NCBI RefSeq assembly: GCF_000335475.2
Contig: NZ_ANAH02000001.1
Coordinates: forward strand, 310,001 to 374,000
Source: Cystobacter fuscus DSM 2262
GTDB taxonomy: Bacteria > Myxococcota > Myxococcia > Myxococcales > Myxococcaceae
Length of the DNA stretch: 64,000 nucleotides
Direction: 5' to 3'
Positions within the stretch are counted from its first letter, which is position 1, and every line of letters starts with the position of its first letter. The position numbers and the translations under genes were made by a program. Under the pieces are notes generated by a model. The model was given only the letters and a program-made list of their open reading frames with translations, was not told where the DNA came from and ran no database searches. Shown here in pieces: positions 53,848 to 62,543 of the stretch.

Positions 53848-54657
53848 ATGAGATTGGTCCTGCTTCTGTGGACGGCCCTGCTGCTCACCCCCTTCGCGGC
53901 ACACGCCAAGGCCCCCTCCGCCAAGGAGCTCGTGAAACAGGCGGAGCGGCTGTATGACCAGAAGAAGTACGTGGAGGCCGCCGAGGCGCTCGAGAAGGCG
54001 AACGAGCAGGCCCCCGACTCGCGGCTCGTCTACAACATCGCCCGCGCGTACGACCAGGCGGGCCGGGCGCGCGAGGCCATCAGCTACTACGAGCAGTACA
54101 TGACGGACGGCGAGGACGCGCAGCTGCGCAAGCGCGCGCGCTCGGCGGTGGATCGCTTGCGTCTGCAGCAGCAGAAGGAAGAGGCGGCGGCGGCGGCGGC
54201 GGAAGCCGAACGCAAGCGCATGCAGGACGAGGCCGAGGCGGCCCAGCGGCGCATGGAGGCGGAGCGCGAGGCGGCCCGGCAGGCGGAAGCAGCCAACCAG
54301 CTGCGGCTCGAGGAGGCGCACCGGGACGCGCTCGCGGAGCGCAAGCGCACGCAGATCACTTCCTTCGCCCTGGGAGGCCTGGCGGTGGCGGGCGTCGGCA
54401 TGGGCGTCGTCTTCGGGGTGCAGGCGGGGAACGCCCGCGCCCACTTCGACAACGCCCAGGACCTGGACACCAAGCTCGCCGCGCGCACCGCCACCCGGAG
54501 CAACGCGCTGCTGGCGGACATCGGCTATGGCGTGGGCCTCGTCAGCGCCGTGGCGGCCGTGCTGCTCTATCCCCGGCAGCCCGCGCCCGTGGCGGGACAG
54601 GCCCGGTTGATCTCCGCGCCCCGGGGCTCGGGCGCGGGTGTGGAGGTGAGCTTCTGA
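53848..54657 (+). CDS. TPR-containing envelope protein with coiled coil
   Basis: 269 residues from ATG 53848; the frame is open upstream through the pckG terminator. A signal peptide MRLVLLLWTALLLTPFAAHA is followed by two or three TPR-like helices (KELVKQAERLYDQKKYVEAAEALEKANE, then RLVYNIARAYDQAGRAREAISYYEQYM). Next is a ~75-residue Glu/Ala/Arg-rich coiled coil, and then two hydrophobic segments (SFALGGLAVAGVGMGVVFG and YGVGLVSAVAAVLLYP). This TPR plus membrane-tail plan is common in myxobacterial periplasmic proteins. The stop overlaps the next ATG by one base, so it is coupled to the binding lipoprotein. Confidence 0.8.
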   Translation: MRLVLLLWTALLLTPFAAHAKAPSAKELVKQAERLYDQKKYVEAAEALEKANEQAPDSRLVYNIARAYDQAGRAREAISYYEQYMTDGEDAQLRKRARSAVDRLRLQQQKEEAAAAAAEAERKRMQDEAEAAQRRMEAEREAARQAEAANQLRLEEAHRDALAERKRTQITSFALGGLAVAGVGMGVVFGVQAGNARAHFDNAQDLDTKLAARTATRSNALLADIGYGVGLVSAVAAVLLYPRQPAPVAGQARLISAPRGSGAGVEVSF

Positions 54658-56066
54658 TGCGCGCACTATGGATGACGGGAGTGTTGTCGGTGCTGGCCAG
54701 TGGGTGCAGCTTCACCACGGCCGCGGGGCTCGACGAGTGCGAGACGAGCGCGGACTGTGGCAGCGACCGGGTCTGCACCCCCGAGAAGCTGTGCCTGCCG
54801 CTGCCCGTGGGCTGCGGCACCGTGTACGGCTCCCAGAGCCCGGATGCCATTCCCATCGGGGGCCTGTTCCCCGTGCATTCCGGCACGGGCGTGGGCGCGC
54901 CCATCGACGAGTCGGATGAGCAGGCGCTCAACGCCGCGGTGCTGGCGGTGGAGCAGATCAACCAGCGAGGCATTGGCGGCAAGCAGCTCGCCCTGTACTT
55001 CTGCGACACGGGCAACGACGTGGGGCGCGCCCAGCGGCAGGCCGAGTGGCTGGTGAAGGAGAAGAAGGTGCCGGCGATGATCACCGCCGGCAGCAGCCAG
55101 ACGCTCCAGGTGGCCCAGGCGGTGACCATCGCCGCGAGCGTGGTCACCCTGAGCTACAGCGCCACCTCGCCCGAGGTGACGGACCTGCCGGACAAGAATG
55201 GCGGGCAGGTGGGATTCGTGTGGCGCACCTCGGCCTCGGACGCCATCCAGGGCAGCGTCATCGCGAACCTGCTGCGCAACGACGCCCGCTTCGGCGCCCC
55301 CAAGAAGGTGGGCATCTTCTACGTGAACGATCCCTATGGGCAGGGGCTCTTCAACATCGTCTCCGAGCGACTCGACGCGACCCCGAAGGTGGAGAACGAA
55401 GGGGACTCGTATACGCGCCAGGGAGACGTCAAGGCGGCGCTGGACACGCTCAACCAGTTCGATCCGGACCTCACCGTGCTGGTGGGCTTCGCCAGCGACG
55501 TCACCACCATCCTCACCGAGGCCGCCACCCGGCCCAACCTCCAGCGCAGCGTGCACAAGTGGCTGTTCTCCGACAGCGTGAAGGACGTGGCCGTGCTGGC
55601 CAATGGCACGGCGTCCGCCCAGGCGCAGGGCTTCTATGGCACGGCGCCGGCCCAGGGCACGGGGCAGGCCTTCCGCGCCTTCCAGAGCAGCTTCAAGGAC
55701 CGCTTCAACAAGGACCCGAGCGCCTACGCCTATACCTCCAATGCCTATGACGCCATGTACCTGCTGGCCCTGGGCGCCTCCTACGCCCAGGGAACCAGCG
55801 GAGCCGTGACGGGCCCGAAGCTGGCCGAGGGCCTGACGAAGGTCTCGTCCGTGCAGAACAGCCCCGTCCAGCTCACCAGCAGCAGCTTCACGAGTCTCGC
55901 CGCGGAGCTCGCCGCGGGCCGGAGCGTCAACGTGGATGGAGCCAGCGGCGCCCTGGACTTCAACAACGACACCGGCGAGGCGCCCTCCCCCGTGGAGCTG
56001 TGGCAGGTGGCCGGCAACAACTTCGCGACCATCGAGACCATCCCGGCGCCCAGGACCACGCCGTGA
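54657..56066 (+). CDS. Periplasmic binding lipoprotein (Peripla_BP_6, branched-chain amino acid type)
   Basis: 469 residues. Lipobox LASGC (Cys17) after MRALWMTGVLSVLASG. A short Cys-rich spacer (CETSADCGSDRVCTPEKLC) precedes the binding fold: IPIGGLFPVHSGTG, AVLAVEQINQRGIGG, MITAGSSQTLQVAQAV and VGIFYVNDPYGQGLFN, as in Leu/Ile/Val-binding proteins. No ABC permease or ATPase genes are near, so it may work as a sensor subunit with the TPR protein in front rather than as part of a transporter (inference). It starts on the last base of the upstream stop. Confidence 0.88.
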   Translation: MRALWMTGVLSVLASGCSFTTAAGLDECETSADCGSDRVCTPEKLCLPLPVGCGTVYGSQSPDAIPIGGLFPVHSGTGVGAPIDESDEQALNAAVLAVEQINQRGIGGKQLALYFCDTGNDVGRAQRQAEWLVKEKKVPAMITAGSSQTLQVAQAVTIAASVVTLSYSATSPEVTDLPDKNGGQVGFVWRTSASDAIQGSVIANLLRNDARFGAPKKVGIFYVNDPYGQGLFNIVSERLDATPKVENEGDSYTRQGDVKAALDTLNQFDPDLTVLVGFASDVTTILTEAATRPNLQRSVHKWLFSDSVKDVAVLANGTASAQAQGFYGTAPAQGTGQAFRAFQSSFKDRFNKDPSAYAYTSNAYDAMYLLALGASYAQGTSGAVTGPKLAEGLTKVSSVQNSPVQLTSSSFTSLAAELAAGRSVNVDGASGALDFNNDTGEAPSPVELWQVAGNNFATIETIPAPRTTP

Positions 56067-56072
56067 CGCCCC

Positions 56073-56116
56073 CTCCCCCGCGCGAGCGCTTCCCCGAGGG
56101 GCGCGGCGCGGGGGAG
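56073..56116. terminator. Large hairpin between convergent genes
   Basis: CTCCCCCGCGC (56073-56083) pairs perfectly with GCGCGGGGGAG (56106-56116) over a 22-base loop, between the binding lipoprotein gene and the minus-strand DUF5335 gene. It starts 7 bp after one stop and ends 8 bp before the other. Confidence 0.55.
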
Positions 56117-56123
56117 CGGCACG

Positions 56124-56525
56124 CTACGCCCAGGACGCCGCCCCGTCCGCGCCCGGAGCCTCCGCGTGGAACCAGGCCGGTACCGGCTCCCCGCCCTCGA
56201 AGTACAGCAGGCTCCGGGCCCCGTCCCGGTCCTCGATGCGGATGCACTGGATGTTGCCCTCGTCGTCCATGAGCAGGTGCACGTGCTCCGGCTCACTGAC
56301 GTGGTGGGTGAACTCCCGGCGCAGCGTGCCCACCGTCACCTCCAAACTGCCCGGCTCCCGCGACTCCACGTCGATGCCCACCAGCGGCAGCGCCTGCTCC
56401 ATCCGCCACGACGCTCCCTGTCCGGCCTCCACCTCCAGCCGGAGGGGATGACTCGACGCCCGCTCGCTCAACAGCTCGAAGTAGGCGAACCAGCTCCGCC
56501 GGGGAATCTCCGCCGCATAACCCAT
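56124..56525 (-). CDS. DUF5335-like small protein
   Basis: 133 residues from ATG 56525, with a strong GGAGGAGG ribosome site upstream. The pattern IPRRSWFAYFELLSERASSH at the start, then ALPLVGIDVE, TVGTLRREFTHHVSEPEHVHLLMDDEG and CIRIEDRDGARSLLYF fits the DUF5335 family. Function unknown. No signal peptide or membrane helix. The C-terminal ~15 residues are Ala/Gly-rich. Confidence 0.75.
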   Translation of the reverse strand: MGYAAEIPRRSWFAYFELLSERASSHPLRLEVEAGQGASWRMEQALPLVGIDVESREPGSLEVTVGTLRREFTHHVSEPEHVHLLMDDEGNIQCIRIEDRDGARSLLYFEGGEPVPAWFHAEAPGADGAASWA

Positions 56526-56649
56526 GGCCTACCTCCTCCCCGGAAGGTAGGTCCGCGAGCGCCCCGGCCATCCACCCCTTCCGCGATGGCGCGACCCAAC
56601 GACTCCCCAGGCCGGAGAGCGGGCGGGCGGACATGCACCTCGTGGCTCG

Positions 56650-57069
56650 TCAGGAGCCCGTCCCACCTTCCGGCTCCGGGTCACACGAACACAGGTCCGC
56701 GTCGTTGGCGTCTCCTCCGGACACCCCATCGCCCCCATAGGAGGTGATGCGCGGCTTGCCCCCTTCATTCACATAGACGTACTCATTGCCCCAGGGGTCC
56801 TTGGGCAGCCCTTCCAGGATGCGGTTGTCCACCAGCCCGCGCAGGCCGGAGGCCGTGTCTGGGAAGCGGCCCTTCTTGGCGTAGTACACCTTGAGCGCGT
56901 TACCCAGGGCGTGGAAGTCCATCCGCGCCCGGCGCTGCTTGGCCTGGTCCAGCTGGGTAAGCACGGACACTCCCACCGCGGCCATGATGAGACCCAGGAT
57001 GGTGATGACGACCATGATCTCGATGAGCGTCATGCCGCGTGCCCGGTGGTGCCGCGCCCCCTTCTTCAT
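56650..57069 (-). CDS. GspG-like type II pseudopilin
   Basis: 139 residues from ATG 57069. A short basic leader (MKKGARHHRARG) ends in Gly before MTLIEIMVVITILG, a prepilin peptidase site with Met at +1 and Glu at +5. The body has the GspG fold: AKQRRARMDFHALGNALKVYYAKKGRFPDTASGLRGLVD, GLPKDPWGNEYVYVNEGG and ITSYGGDGVSGGDANDADL (a calcium-binding loop). It is a major pseudopilin, but no other secretion gene is beside it, so it would join a machine encoded elsewhere or be a minor specialised copy. The longer frame upstream shows no family features. Confidence 0.88.
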   Translation of the reverse strand: MKKGARHHRARGMTLIEIMVVITILGLIMAAVGVSVLTQLDQAKQRRARMDFHALGNALKVYYAKKGRFPDTASGLRGLVDNRILEGLPKDPWGNEYVYVNEGGKPRITSYGGDGVSGGDANDADLCSCDPEPEGGTGS

Positions 57070-57091
57070 CTGTTGCACCTTGTAGCTCCCT

Positions 57092-57117
57092 TGTCTGGCC
57101 CCACGTGGAGCCAGACA
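57092..57117. promoter_or_regulatory. Inverted repeat upstream of the gspG-like gene
   Basis: TGTCTGGC and GCCAGACA are perfect complements around a 10-base spacer that contains CACGTG. It lies 23 bp upstream of the minus-strand start and could be an operator or a 5' hairpin. Confidence 0.4.
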
Positions 57118-57239
57118 TCCGCCTGTGCAACCCGTGCGCCGGACCCGGCGGCGCGCGTGGCGTCGAGGAGCGCGGAGCGGACGCGAGGAGGCCAGGGTCG
57201 GCATGCACGCCAGGCTGTCCCGGGCGATGACGCGTTCAT

Positions 57240-57278
57240 GGGACAGTGTGTCGGGACAGGATGACGGGACACTTTGTC
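57240..57278 (+). repeat. Three 13-bp tandem repeats upstream of the PKS operon
   Basis: GGGACAGTGTGTC, GGGACAGGATGAC and GGGACACTTTGTC follow each other without gaps. The consensus is GGGACA-n3-TGnC. The last unit with the next bases also makes CGGGACA-CTT-TGTCCCG, a 7-bp hairpin. The array ends 189 bp before the PKS start and is likely a multi-site operator. Confidence 0.55.
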
Positions 57279-57467
57279 CCGCCGAGCGCCACGTCCTCTG
57301 GCTGCTCCACGAGTGGCCATCCACCCGGGCACACGCATGCGAGTGGATGCCGCCCATACCCCCCAGCGCTCCGCTGGGCACCCATGGCCGTGGTACAATT
57401 CAATCCCCCTTGAAGTTCTCGCCTGAAGCCCCCGCTGGGTTCGACCCGGTCTAAAGAAAGAGCCTGA

Positions 57468-60400
57468 ATGGATGCCATCGCCGTGGTGGGATTGGGTTGC
57501 GTCCTGCCGAACGCGCACCGCGTTTCCGACTTCTGGACCAGCATCTCCACCGGAAGGATTTCACTCGCGAAGGTGCCCGCCCGCGCGTGGGACCACTCAC
57601 TCTACTTCAGCCCGGATCGCACGATGCCGGACCGGGCCCACGCGGACGTGGGCGGATTCATCAACGACTTCGTCTTCGATTGGCGCAAGTACAAGGTGCC
57701 GCCGGCGGACGCACAGAACGTCCACCCCCTGCAGTGGATGATTCTCGAGGCCGGCACCCAGGCCCTCTCCGAGGTGCGCGTGCTGCCGCGGGAGACCACC
57801 GGCATCCTGCTCGGGGCCACCAGCCTGGGATGGCAGCGCGACAGCGGCATGCACATCCGCCTGGAGGACATGCTGGACGCGGTGCGCACCACGGACGAGT
57901 TCCGTGCCCTGCCCCTCACCCGGCAGCAGGAGGTGCTGGAGATCACCGCCCAGCGCCTGCGCGCGCGCCTCAAGGAGTGCAGCGACGACAACGTGGTGGG
58001 CTCCTCGGCGAGCGTGGCCGTGGGACGCATCAACATGCAGTTCGACCTCAAGGGGCTGCACTACTCGGTGGACGCGGGCTACTCCTCGGCGCTCGCGGCG
58101 CTGGACCTGGCGGTGCGCGGCCTGCGCGACGGGGAGTTCGACCTCGCGGTGGCCGGCGGCGTCAGCGAGATGCTCACGCCGCTGGAGTTCATCGCCTTCT
58201 CCAAGCTGGGAGGGCTGTCCTACAAGGGCCACGTCCGGCCCTTCTCGGATGACTCGGACGGCACGCTCCTGGGCGAGGGCGTGTCGCTCTTCGCCCTCAA
58301 GCGGTTGGAGGACGCGGAGCGGGACGGGGAGACCATCTACGCGGTGCTGCGGGGCATCGGCGGCTCCTCGGACGGGCGGGGCAAGTCGCTGGTGGCGCCC
58401 CGGCGCGAGGGACAGGCGCTCGCCATGCGCCGCGCCATCGAGGACGCGGGGGTGGACCCCACGAGCGTGCAGTACGTGGAGTGCCACGCCACGGGCACCC
58501 AGGTGGGGGATGCCAGCGAGGTCCAGGCGCTCGCGAGCATCTACACGGGCGCTCCGGGCTCCATCGCGCTCGGCTCGGTGAAGGCCAACATCGGTCACCT
58601 GCGCGCGGGCGCGGGCGCCGCCGGTCTGCTCAAGGCGGTGCTGTCGCTGCACCACGGTCAGATTCCGCCCCAGCCGGGCGTGGAGCGCGTCAACCCGAAG
58701 CTGGAGCTGGAGCGCACGCCCTTCTTCGTGCCGCGCAAGGCGCAGCCGTTCCGTCCGGGCACCACGCCGCTGGCGGCCGTGAGCTCCTTCAGCTTCGGCG
58801 GCAACAACTACCACGCGGTGCTGGAGGCCTACCGGCCGGGCCACGGCCGCACGCCCCAGCCCCGTCGCCACCAGGCCGAGCCGCTGGCCATCATCGGCAT
58901 GGGCGGCATGTTCCCGGGCGCCCCCAGCGTCGAGGCCCTGTGGAAGCGGCTGCTCGAGGGCCACGACGCCACGCGCGAGGTGCCCCCGGAGCGCTGGAAG
59001 GCCGAGCGCTACTCGCACCCGGACCGCAAGGATCGCACGTACACGAAGCTGGGCTGCTGGTTGGAGAACCTGCCCTCTCCCACGCTGGAGATGCGCATTC
59101 CCCCCGCGGCGTGGGCTTCGTTGGATCCCTCGCACGTGGTGACGCTGCTGAGCGCCGAGCAGGCCCTCAAGGACGCGGGCTACGCCGCGGACAAGTGGAA
59201 CCGGGAGCGGGTGGCGCTCGCGCTCGGCTTCCTGCCCTACCAGGGCATCAAGTTCCTGGCGGACACGCGCGTGCGCTGGGCGGAGTTCGCCCGCGAGCTG
59301 CGCGAGACGCTGGAGAAGTCCGGCATGCCCGAGTGGATGCGCAACGTCATCCTCAAGGGCGCCGAGGAGCGCTACAAGGCGGGCCTGCCCCCCATCAGCG
59401 AGGACAGCCTCACCGGCTACCTGGGCAGCCTCAACGCCGGGCGCATCTCCTCGCTGTATGACTTCCACGGCCCGCACATGGTGATGGACTCGGCGTGCGC
59501 CAGTTCGCTCGCCGCGCTCCACGCCGCCGCGAAGCTGCTCAACCACCGGCAGGCGGACGTGGTGCTCACCGGCGGCGTGTGGGCGGACATGTCCCCCGAG
59601 TTCTTCGTCGCCGGCTGCCGCTTCAACGCCCTGTCCTCCCGAGGCAGCTCGCCCTTCTCCGCCAACGCGGACGGCTTCGTGCCCGGCGAGGGCGCGGGAG
59701 TGCTCGTGCTCAAGCGGCTGTCGGACGCCGAGCGCGATGGCGACCGCATCCACTCCGTCATCCGCGCCATCGCCGGCTCCAGCGACGGCAAGGGCCGCTC
59801 CGTGCTGCCCCCGAGCGAGATGGGCGAGACGCTCGCCATGCGCCGCGCGCTCACCGCCGCGAACGTGCCGCCCACCAGCGTGGACTACGTGGAGTGCCAC
59901 GGCACCGGCACCGCGCTGGGCGACGTGGTGGAGACCAAGTCCACCCACAACGCCTACGGCGAGGGCCGCACCCGGCCCCTGCTCATCGGCTCGGTGAAGA
60001 GCAACATCGGCCACCTCAACGCCGCGGCGGGCGTCGCGGGGATGATCAAGGTCACGCGCGCCATGCAGGAGCACCTGCTGCCCCGCTCGCTCAAGAGCGA
60101 GCCGCGCAACCCGAAGATTCCCCAGGGCCTGGAAGTGGTGACCGAGCAGCGCGAGTGGCCCGTGCCCATGGGCGGCGGCCCGCGCCGCGCCGGGGTGAGT
60201 TCGTTCGGCGTGGGCGGTTCCAACTTCCACGCCATCCTCGAGGAGTATAAGGCCCCTTCACCGCGGACCGCTGGCAAGGAGCCGGAGCCGGGGAAGAAGG
60301 AGTCGGTCAAGAAGGAGGCCGGGCCGGTGAAGGAAGCCGCGCCCATGAAGAAGGAGGAAGCGGCGGTGAAGAGGGAAGGCGAGCCGGTGAAGAAGGAGAC

Positions 60401-62540
60401 GGAGCCCGCCGACGCGGAGCCCCGGCTCATCGCCGTGGCGGGAGCGGACGCGCGCGCGTGCCTGACGCAATTGGACCGGCTGTGCGAGGCGACGGGCGCC
60501 CTGGAGGACACGCGCCGCGTGCCCGAGGGGCCCTACCGCGTGGCCGTCACGGCGCGCACCCGCGAGGAGCTGCGCAAGAAGCGCGACTTCCTGCGCAAGG
60601 CGGTGGAGACGGGCGGGGACATGGAGTTCCTCGGCCAGTCCGGCATCTTCGCGGCCGGGCCGGACGCTCCCCTGCGCGGCGCGCCGGTGGCCATCACCTT
60701 CCCGGGCCAGGGCGGCCAGTACGCCAACATGCTGCGCCCGCTCGCGCGCGCCTACCCGGTGGTGCAAGCCACGCTGGACGAGGCGGACCGCGTCTACCTG
60801 CACCTCACCGGACGCACACTCACCTCGAGCTTCTACACCGAGGACGCCAAGGGCTACCGGCAGAACGACGAGGACATCCACGCGGCCGTCTTCCTCGTCA
60901 ACGTGGCGCTCTACCGGCTGCTGCGCGCCCATGGCATCCGCGCGGACGTGCTCGTCGGACAGAGCGCGGGGGAGCTGGCGGCGCTGGTGGCCGCGGGCAC
61001 CCTCACCCTGGAAGAGGGCCTGCGCGCCATCCACTCGCGCACCCTGGCCGTGCTGGAGATGCCCACGGTGGACCCGGGCCAGATGGCGGCGCTCACCTGC
61101 GCCTCCGAGCAGGTGCCCGAGCTCATCGCGGGCCTGCCCGGCTATGCCACCCTGGCGGCGGACAACGGGCCGCGCGCCTGCATCGTGTCCGCGGATCGCG
61201 AGGCCCTGCCCGCCCTGGTGGAACGCTGCGCCGCGCGTGGCATCGAATGCACCGTGCTCGCGGTGTCCCACGGCTACCACTCGGCGCTCATCGCGGGCGC
61301 GCGTCCCGCCTACCAGCGGGTGCTGGAGGGGTTCGCCTTCCGCCCGCCCACGGTGCGCCTGGTGTCCACCATCGACGCGAAGGAGTATGGCGGCCGGCCC
61401 TCGCGCGACTACCCGGCCTTCCTGACGAGCCAGTTCGTCGAGCCCGTCCGGTTGCGGCAGGCCCTCGCGGAAGCGCACCGCCTGGGCGCCCGCATCTTCA
61501 TCGAAGCCGGACCCAAGTGGTCTCTCACCCAATTCACCCGGGAGATCCTCAAGGGTCAGTCCCATGGTGCCATCGCATCGATTCACCCCAAGGTAGGTGA
61601 CATGGAACAGTTCAAGCGAGTCGTCGGACATTCGTACGTCAATGGCGTCGGGCAGCTCTCGGCGGACGCCGTGAACGGCGAAACCGTGGAGCAGGTGCTG
61701 CTCGGACTGCCCCTGGACGGGGTGCTCGAGCCCGCCACCGCGCTCAAGATCGCCATCGCCCTGGGCCGTGAGTTCAGCGTGGACGCCTCGGTGGCCCGGC
61801 CCGAGAACCTCGTCACCCTCGAGACGATCATCGCCCTGGTGGAGCAGCTGCGCACGGGCCAGAGCGCGGCCGGCCTCGCGGCCCCCGCCCCCCGGGAGGC
61901 TCCCGCCGCGGCCCCCGCCAAGGCCGCCGCGCCCGCTCCCGCCGCCCAGCCCGTCACGACGGTGCAGAAGTCCATCGCGCTGGAGGAGGAGGTGCGGCGC
62001 GTGCTGATGGACACCGTGGTGGCCAAGACGGGCTACCCCGAGGACATGCTGGAGATGGACCTCGACCTGGAGGCCGATCTCGGCATCGACACCGTCAAGC
62101 AGGTGGACATCTTCGCGCGCACCCGCGAGGCCTTCGGCGTCTCGCGCGACCCCAACCGCGCCCTGCGTGACTTCAACACCCTGCGCAAGGTCATCGAGCA
62201 CATCGTCGAGCGCGCGCAGCACGCGAGCCCGCCGGCCGCGGCGGCTCCCGCTCCGGCTCCGGCCGCGTCGGCCACCGCCACCGCCGCGGCGGCGCTCGCC
62301 AAGGCCGCCGTGCCCGTCACCGTCTCCGAGGAGTCCTCGAAGCGCGCGGGGGGTGGGGGCGGGCAGCGCTCGGTGCGCGACGCGCTCTTCGCCCTGGACC
62401 TGCGGCAGGTGGGCGCGAAGCAGGACGAGCTGAACCGGCTGGGCGAGGCGATGGCCTCGCGGGTGGGTGTCGCCGCGCCCGACATGGGCCAGGTGCGCAC
62501 CTTCGGAGACCTCCTCCAACACTTCGTGAAGGACCGCTAG
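57468..62540 (+). CDS. Type I PKS / PUFA-synthase-like protein: KS(inactive)-KS-AT-ACP
   Basis: 1,690 residues. KS1 (~1-460) keeps both His motifs (VECHATGTQ and VKANIGHLRAG), but the nucleophile Cys is Tyr205 in VDAGYSSALAAL. KS2 (~470-930) is complete with Cys677 in MDSACASSLAAL, VECHGTGTALGD and VKSNIGHLNAAAG. A Lys/Glu-rich linker (~932-985) precedes the AT, with FPGQGGQYANM, nucleophile Ser1166 in VLVGQSAGELAAL and HGYHSALI. After a spacer and an Ala/Pro-rich hinge comes a carrier domain with DLEADLGIDTVKQVDIFA, where Thr1542 stands at the pantetheine position. There is no KR, DH or ER in this protein. KS1 may load by decarboxylation or act as a chain-length-type partner of KS2. Confidence 0.9.
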   Translation: MDAIAVVGLGCVLPNAHRVSDFWTSISTGRISLAKVPARAWDHSLYFSPDRTMPDRAHADVGGFINDFVFDWRKYKVPPADAQNVHPLQWMILEAGTQALSEVRVLPRETTGILLGATSLGWQRDSGMHIRLEDMLDAVRTTDEFRALPLTRQQEVLEITAQRLRARLKECSDDNVVGSSASVAVGRINMQFDLKGLHYSVDAGYSSALAALDLAVRGLRDGEFDLAVAGGVSEMLTPLEFIAFSKLGGLSYKGHVRPFSDDSDGTLLGEGVSLFALKRLEDAERDGETIYAVLRGIGGSSDGRGKSLVAPRREGQALAMRRAIEDAGVDPTSVQYVECHATGTQVGDASEVQALASIYTGAPGSIALGSVKANIGHLRAGAGAAGLLKAVLSLHHGQIPPQPGVERVNPKLELERTPFFVPRKAQPFRPGTTPLAAVSSFSFGGNNYHAVLEAYRPGHGRTPQPRRHQAEPLAIIGMGGMFPGAPSVEALWKRLLEGHDATREVPPERWKAERYSHPDRKDRTYTKLGCWLENLPSPTLEMRIPPAAWASLDPSHVVTLLSAEQALKDAGYAADKWNRERVALALGFLPYQGIKFLADTRVRWAEFARELRETLEKSGMPEWMRNVILKGAEERYKAGLPPISEDSLTGYLGSLNAGRISSLYDFHGPHMVMDSACASSLAALHAAAKLLNHRQADVVLTGGVWADMSPEFFVAGCRFNALSSRGSSPFSANADGFVPGEGAGVLVLKRLSDAERDGDRIHSVIRAIAGSSDGKGRSVLPPSEMGETLAMRRALTAANVPPTSVDYVECHGTGTALGDVVETKSTHNAYGEGRTRPLLIGSVKSNIGHLNAAAGVAGMIKVTRAMQEHLLPRSLKSEPRNPKIPQGLEVVTEQREWPVPMGGGPRRAGVSSFGVGGSNFHAILEEYKAPSPRTAGKEPEPGKKESVKKEAGPVKEAAPMKKEEAAVKREGEPVKKETEPADAEPRLIAVAGADARACLTQLDRLCEATGALEDTRRVPEGPYRVAVTARTREELRKKRDFLRKAVETGGDMEFLGQSGIFAAGPDAPLRGAPVAITFPGQGGQYANMLRPLARAYPVVQATLDEADRVYLHLTGRTLTSSFYTEDAKGYRQNDEDIHAAVFLVNVALYRLLRAHGIRADVLVGQSAGELAALVAAGTLTLEEGLRAIHSRTLAVLEMPTVDPGQMAALTCASEQVPELIAGLPGYATLAADNGPRACIVSADREALPALVERCAARGIECTVLAVSHGYHSALIAGARPAYQRVLEGFAFRPPTVRLVSTIDAKEYGGRPSRDYPAFLTSQFVEPVRLRQALAEAHRLGARIFIEAGPKWSLTQFTREILKGQSHGAIASIHPKVGDMEQFKRVVGHSYVNGVGQLSADAVNGETVEQVLLGLPLDGVLEPATALKIAIALGREFSVDASVARPENLVTLETIIALVEQLRTGQSAAGLAAPAPREAPAAAPAKAAAPAPAAQPVTTVQKSIALEEEVRRVLMDTVVAKTGYPEDMLEMDLDLEADLGIDTVKQVDIFARTREAFGVSRDPNRALRDFNTLRKVIEHIVERAQHASPPAAAAPAPAPAASATATAAAALAKAAVPVTVSEESSKRAGGGGGQRSVRDALFALDLRQVGAKQDELNRLGEAMASRVGVAAPDMGQVRTFGDLLQHFVKDR

Positions 62541-62543
62541 TCC

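Larger units (their letters stand above)
57070..57467. other. 398-bp divergent intergenic region (gspG-like / PKS)
   Basis: No gene is supported. It contains an inverted repeat near the gspG-like start and a triple tandem repeat about 190 bp upstream of the PKS ATG, both listed separately. No clear sigma-70 or sigma-54 promoter could be picked by eye. Confidence 0.6.
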
